Shown: positions 61,316 to 64,000 of the stretch, one piece after another | Layout: each line of letters begins with the position of its first letter | How positions within the stretch are numbered: the first letter of the stretch is position 1 | Notes under the pieces: model-generated | What the model was told of the DNA's origin: nothing | Seen by the model: the letters and a program-made list of their open reading frames with translations, nothing else | The model's database searches: none | Assembly (NCBI GenBank): GCA_026419195.1 | Contig: JANZZV010000004.1 | Location: 62,001-126,000 of the forward strand | Direction of reading: 5' to 3' | From: Fervidobacterium sp. | GTDB taxonomy: Bacteria > Thermotogota > Thermotogae > Thermotogales > Fervidobacteriaceae | DNA: 64,000 nucleotides | Position numbers and translations under genes: made by a program

Positions 61316-61759
61316 ATGACCATGAAAGAAAAAATAATGTCAGATATGAAAGAAGCCATGAGGAATAAGGATGAACTGAAATTAAGAGTTTTAAGATCCA
61401 TAAAAACAGCTATCGGATATTTTGAGGTTGAAGGTGAGAAAAAAGAGGCCACGGATGATGACATAGCCAAGATAATACTCAAAGAAATTAAGAAAAGACA
61501 AGAGTCTGTAGAAGCTTACAGACAAGCAGGCAGAGAAGATTTAGCTCATTTAGAAGAAGAGGAACTAAAAATACTCCAACAATATGCACCTAAGATGCTT
61601 TCTCGTGAAGAAATACAAGCCATAGCTAATCAAGTAATAATTGAACTGAACGCAACCAAAAACGATTTTGGAAAGGTTATGAAAGAAGTAATGAGCAGAG
61701 TAAAGGGTTCAGCCGACGGAAAAATTGTAAACGAAGTAGTCAAGGAGTTGCTCTCTTGA
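61316..61759 (+). CDS. yqeY: GatB/YqeY domain protein
   Basis: A 147-residue YqeY-type protein, related to the tRNA-binding tail of GatB. Seen motifs are MKEKIMSDMKEAMRNKDELKLRVLRSI, the Lys-Arg-rich ILKEIKKRQESVEAYRQAGREDL and ALP-like QQYAPKMLSREEI (all in parts), ending VKGSADGKIVNEVVKELL. Biochemical role unknown; often near rpsU or dnaG elsewhere. CAAGGAGG lies upstream of the start. Confidence 0.92.
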   Translation: MTMKEKIMSDMKEAMRNKDELKLRVLRSIKTAIGYFEVEGEKKEATDDDIAKIILKEIKKRQESVEAYRQAGREDLAHLEEEELKILQQYAPKMLSREEIQAIANQVIIELNATKNDFGKVMKEVMSRVKGSADGKIVNEVVKELLS

Positions 61760-61760
61760 A

Positions 61761-62753
61761 GTGAGGAAAAACTTGAAGATCTATCCGATATTTTTGCCAA
61801 ATGCTGGTTGCAAAACACGTTGTGTGTTTTGTAATCAACGTATTATGACAGGAGAAGTATATCCAGATATTTATGTTCTCAAAGAAAAAGATATCAAATT
61901 TGTAGATGAAATAGCGTTCTATGGTGGCACTTTTACATCGTTACCGCTGGAAGTAATGGTCGAATTTCTTTCCTTATTCCCTGAAATTCCAAAAAGAATA
62001 TCGACACGACCTGATGCCGTTAATAAAGAAACACTAAGCTTTTTAAAAGCACATAATGTGAAAACTATTGAGATAGGTGTTGAAAGCCTTGATAACGAGG
62101 TCCTCACAGCGTCCAACAGAGGATACAATGCAGAAACAGTTATTGAAACACTAAAGCTAATCGAATCAGATTTTCAAGTAATTGTACATCTAATGGTTGG
62201 ACTGCCGAAAGACACTAAAGAAAAATCCATCGAAACAGTTAGAACTTTACTTAATCTAAACGTTAAACAGTACAGAATTCACCCTACTATTGTGTTTAAG
62301 GATACAGAATTGGAGAAGATGTTACAAAGTAATCTATATTCACCTTTGAGTATGGAGCAGGCCCTTGACACAGTAAGTGATATGGTCATTCTCATCGAAA
62401 GCAACGGTGGAAATGTTTTGAGAATAGGCTACCATATTCCCCAAAGTCAGTTGAGATTTGTCGTTGCTGGTCCGTATCATCCTGCATTTGGTGACATGCT
62501 CAGGGCATATTTAGTAAGGAAAATAATAAAAGGACTTGGCATAAAGAAAATCATCTATCCGGAAAAATTCGAACCGTGGTTTAATGCTTATGGCAACAAC
62601 AAGTTATTGATAGAAAGAGAGAAGGTAAATTTAAAAGAAGGTAAATTATTTTTAGATAATCTATCCTATGAAGAAGCACTGAAGATTTATGTGGTGAAAT
62701 ACGTTGATACAAAGCAGATAACAGTTGAACATTTAGACGAGGTGATAAAGTGA
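61761..62753 (+). CDS. Radical SAM protein, Elp3-like group
   Basis: A 330-residue radical SAM enzyme. The cluster-binding Cys residues are 17, 21 and 24 in GCKTRCVFCNQ; FYGGTFTSLP, ISTRPDAVN and IEIGVESLDNEVL are typical of the Elp3/coproporphyrinogen-oxidase-like group, and HLMVGLPKDTKE follows. No histone acetyltransferase domain is present. The GTG at 61761 has a poor ribosome binding site; the in-frame TTG at 61773 has GTGAGG six bases upstream and may be the true start. Substrate unknown, possibly a tRNA or a small molecule. Confidence 0.85.
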   Translation: MRKNLKIYPIFLPNAGCKTRCVFCNQRIMTGEVYPDIYVLKEKDIKFVDEIAFYGGTFTSLPLEVMVEFLSLFPEIPKRISTRPDAVNKETLSFLKAHNVKTIEIGVESLDNEVLTASNRGYNAETVIETLKLIESDFQVIVHLMVGLPKDTKEKSIETVRTLLNLNVKQYRIHPTIVFKDTELEKMLQSNLYSPLSMEQALDTVSDMVILIESNGGNVLRIGYHIPQSQLRFVVAGPYHPAFGDMLRAYLVRKIIKGLGIKKIIYPEKFEPWFNAYGNNKLLIEREKVNLKEGKLFLDNLSYEEALKIYVVKYVDTKQITVEHLDEVIK

Positions 62754-63403
62754 ACATACAAGAATTTGTCTTCTGGGGTATCTTTTTACTTATTGCTTCC
62801 GTTTTAATAATAGGTCAGCTTTTAACAACGAATACGCAAAAAATTACTCCTCTTCCACCCCAGGTTATGGAATATTTTCCAGATGTATCAAAAACAGACA
62901 AAGAAGCCTTGTTAATATACGAAAACACTGTTTATACTGAAAAACTTAAAGAAATGACTGATAAAAGGCCTATTTACGGACTTGGTGAGTACACAGGTCC
63001 TTCGTTCAACGAAGTTACGATCAAGGATGGGGCTTTTCAAATTGCTTTTCAAGCCATTATTAAAGAATTAAACAAAAAAAAGGATGAAATTAAGAAATCA
63101 CTCCTAACAGATAGTGTAAGCTCATCACAAGATTATGATGACTATATAAATTACGTAGATAAAATATTTTTAGTAATATATCAAAACCTTTCGACAGACA
63201 ACTCCCTCACCATCACGTACCGGATCTGGAAAAAAGAAAAAGGTCCGATCGTAACTTATTACATATTGAGCGTATTTCAAGATGATTATGCTCTAGCGTT
63301 AGTAAAATCAACACTTCCGGAAATATTTGTCGAGTTTTCTAAAAAATCTGTAAACTTTGAACAAATATGGCAGAATGTTTTCAACAAATCGCAGAAAAAA
63401 TAA
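62750..63403 (+). CDS. Membrane-anchored protein of unknown function
   Basis: A 217-residue protein with one N-terminal transmembrane helix (about residues 8-26) and a soluble domain outside. That domain has mixed helix and strand pattern, Lys-rich stretches and no recognised motif. It overlaps the radical SAM gene by GTGA. It ends four bases before the tRNA gene on the other strand. Confidence 0.6.
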   Translation: MNIQEFVFWGIFLLIASVLIIGQLLTTNTQKITPLPPQVMEYFPDVSKTDKEALLIYENTVYTEKLKEMTDKRPIYGLGEYTGPSFNEVTIKDGAFQIAFQAIIKELNKKKDEIKKSLLTDSVSSSQDYDDYINYVDKIFLVIYQNLSTDNSLTITYRIWKKEKGPIVTYYILSVFQDDYALALVKSTLPEIFVEFSKKSVNFEQIWQNVFNKSQKK

Positions 63404-63407
63404 AAAA

Positions 63408-63496
63408 TGGCGGAGGCGGTGGGACTCGAACCCACAAGGACCGTAAGGTCCACCGATTTTCGAGACCGGCTCCTTAGCCAGTTCGGACACGCCTCC
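63408..63496 (-). tRNA. tRNA-Ser (anticodon CGA)
   Basis: On the minus strand GGAGGCG pairs with CGCCTCC as acceptor stem. The anticodon stem CCGGT/ATCGG encloses loop CTCGAAA with anticodon CGA. A long variable arm GGACC-TTAC-GGTCC marks a class II tRNA, and GTGGG-TTCGAGT-CCCAC is the T arm. CCA is encoded (63410-63408). Confidence 0.97.
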
Positions 63497-63508
63497 GTCC
63501 GAGTTTAA

Positions 63509-63537
63509 ATTATAACATCACGCTCTTGCTTTTTCAA
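63509..63537 (-). promoter_or_regulatory. Promoter of the tRNA-Ser gene
   Basis: On the minus strand TTGAAA (63537-63532) and TATAAT (63514-63509) are exactly 17 bases apart, and the -10 ends 12 bases before the tRNA. Confidence 0.8.
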
Positions 63538-63618
63538 TATGCAAATTGACATTACTTACTTATATTAACAATTGAATAACCAAGAATGTCAAATTAGCTG
63601 CCCGAGGTGCCAAGGTTT

Positions 63619-64000
63619 ATGGAAGAAAACAAGAGAATCAAATTAATGATTATAGAAGATGACAAAAAACTGAGAAGGTTACTTGAAATGGAACTGGAGC
63701 ATGCTGGCTATGAAGTTATATCCTTTGAAAGCGGACTCGATGCCTTAGAAGAATTCAAAAACGAAGATCCAGAACTTGTAATATTGGACATCATGTTGCC
63801 TGATATAGATGGCTACGAAATTGCGGATAAGATGAGAAAACTTAATCCTGATGTAATTATATTGATGCTAACAGCACTTGGTATGAAAAAAGACAAACTT
63901 GCAGGTTTCGAAGCTGGTGCAGATGACTACATCACAAAACCATTTGACAATGAGGAATTATTGGCACGAATAAAAGCTCTTCTGAGGAGAAAAAATATAT
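63619..64000 (+). CDS. OmpR-family response regulator, partial (receiver domain)
   Basis: The first 127 codons of a response regulator. The receiver domain has the acidic pair in MIIEDDKKLRR, the phospho-acceptor Asp in LVILDIMLPDIDGYE, Thr in LMLTALG and Lys in DDYITKPF, followed by ELLARIKALLRR, which in the OmpR/PhoB group leads into a winged-helix domain. The frame runs off the right edge. GAGGTG lies upstream of the ATG and TTGACA occurs at 63546. Its sensor kinase would be expected next. Confidence 0.93.
   Translation, partial: MEENKRIKLMIIEDDKKLRRLLEMELEHAGYEVISFESGLDALEEFKNEDPELVILDIMLPDIDGYEIADKMRKLNPDVIILMLTALGMKKDKLAGFEAGADDYITKPFDNEELLARIKALLRRKNI

Noticed and set aside
1-64000. 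CRISPR arrays, insertion sequences, rRNA genes or replication origin
   Set aside because: No direct-repeat arrays, transposase genes, terminal repeats, rRNA-like sequence or clustered DnaA boxes were noticed. gyrA is present, but dnaA and dnaN are not.

Overview
The window is AT-rich bacterial chromosome with strong GGAGG-type ribosome binding sites, frequent TTG and GTG starts and tight ATGA-type gene overlaps. Gene content fits the order Thermotogales, most likely Fervidobacterium or a close relative; this is inferred from family content and protein style, not from a marker search. Supporting genes are a SIS-type NagB-II beside NagA, an Ogg2 glycosylase, a BamA-like protein, a DRTGG/PHP/HATPase trio and a LexA.

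Left part (1-14800). A partial TauE/SafE transporter and a VIT-family metal transporter (minus strand) are followed by the most interesting block, a probable 12-gene operon at 1579-14789. It encodes a sugar ABC importer without its own ATPase, a GPH-type symporter, an EamA exporter, an iron-type alcohol dehydrogenase, a two-subunit transketolase, a YihQ-like GH31 glycosidase, a fucose-isomerase-like protein, a divergent RpiB and a LacI regulator. This inventory matches the transketolase branch of sulfoquinovose breakdown (sulfo-TK: SqwGH, SqwI, SqwF plus a glycosidase and an isomerase). The proposed flow is: import sulfoquinovosides, hydrolyse them, isomerise to sulfofructose, make two transketolase cuts with a sulfoerythrose isomerisation between them, reduce sulfoacetaldehyde to isethionate, and export it. 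Key active-site differences support a non-phosphorylated substrate. However, the Arg that binds sulfonate in YihQ is Gln here, so the exact substrate is open.

Middle part (14900-33400). This holds a glycosyltransferase, a PepV-like dipeptidase, and a minor-pilin operon (an FG-GAP secreted protein plus GspI/H/J/K-like pilins). Two alpha/beta hydrolases diverge from an NlpC/P60 operon with a putative outer-membrane beta-barrel protein. Then come an AEC transporter, glyQ-glyS, a putative envelope protein and a polar amino-acid ABC transporter.

Right-middle (33400-42600). A cell-wall sugar recycling set (nagA, NagB-II, anmK, a serine beta-lactamase-like hydrolase) lies downstream of a visibly decayed oligopeptide ABC operon (remnants of oppB, oppC and oppF). 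The oppB remnant stops exactly where a divergent ECF transporter operon begins.

Right part (42600-64000). A minus-strand run holds an aldo/keto reductase, ftcD, ogg2, a BamA-like gene, the HATPase/PHP/DRTGG trio, a frameshifted hypothetical gene, ruvA and tatD. It diverges from tdk across a perfectly symmetric promoter palindrome. The plus strand continues with a catalytically degenerate 5'-nucleotidase-like protein with LysM, metG, gyrA, an archease-like gene, lexA, two STAS proteins, a canonical rpiB, an HDAC-like protein, a YqeY protein, a radical SAM protein and a small anchored protein. It ends with tRNA-Ser(CGA) on the minus strand and the start of a response regulator. No CRISPR array, insertion sequence or rRNA was seen, and apart from decayed opp sequence no gene-free stretch exceeds 300 bases.
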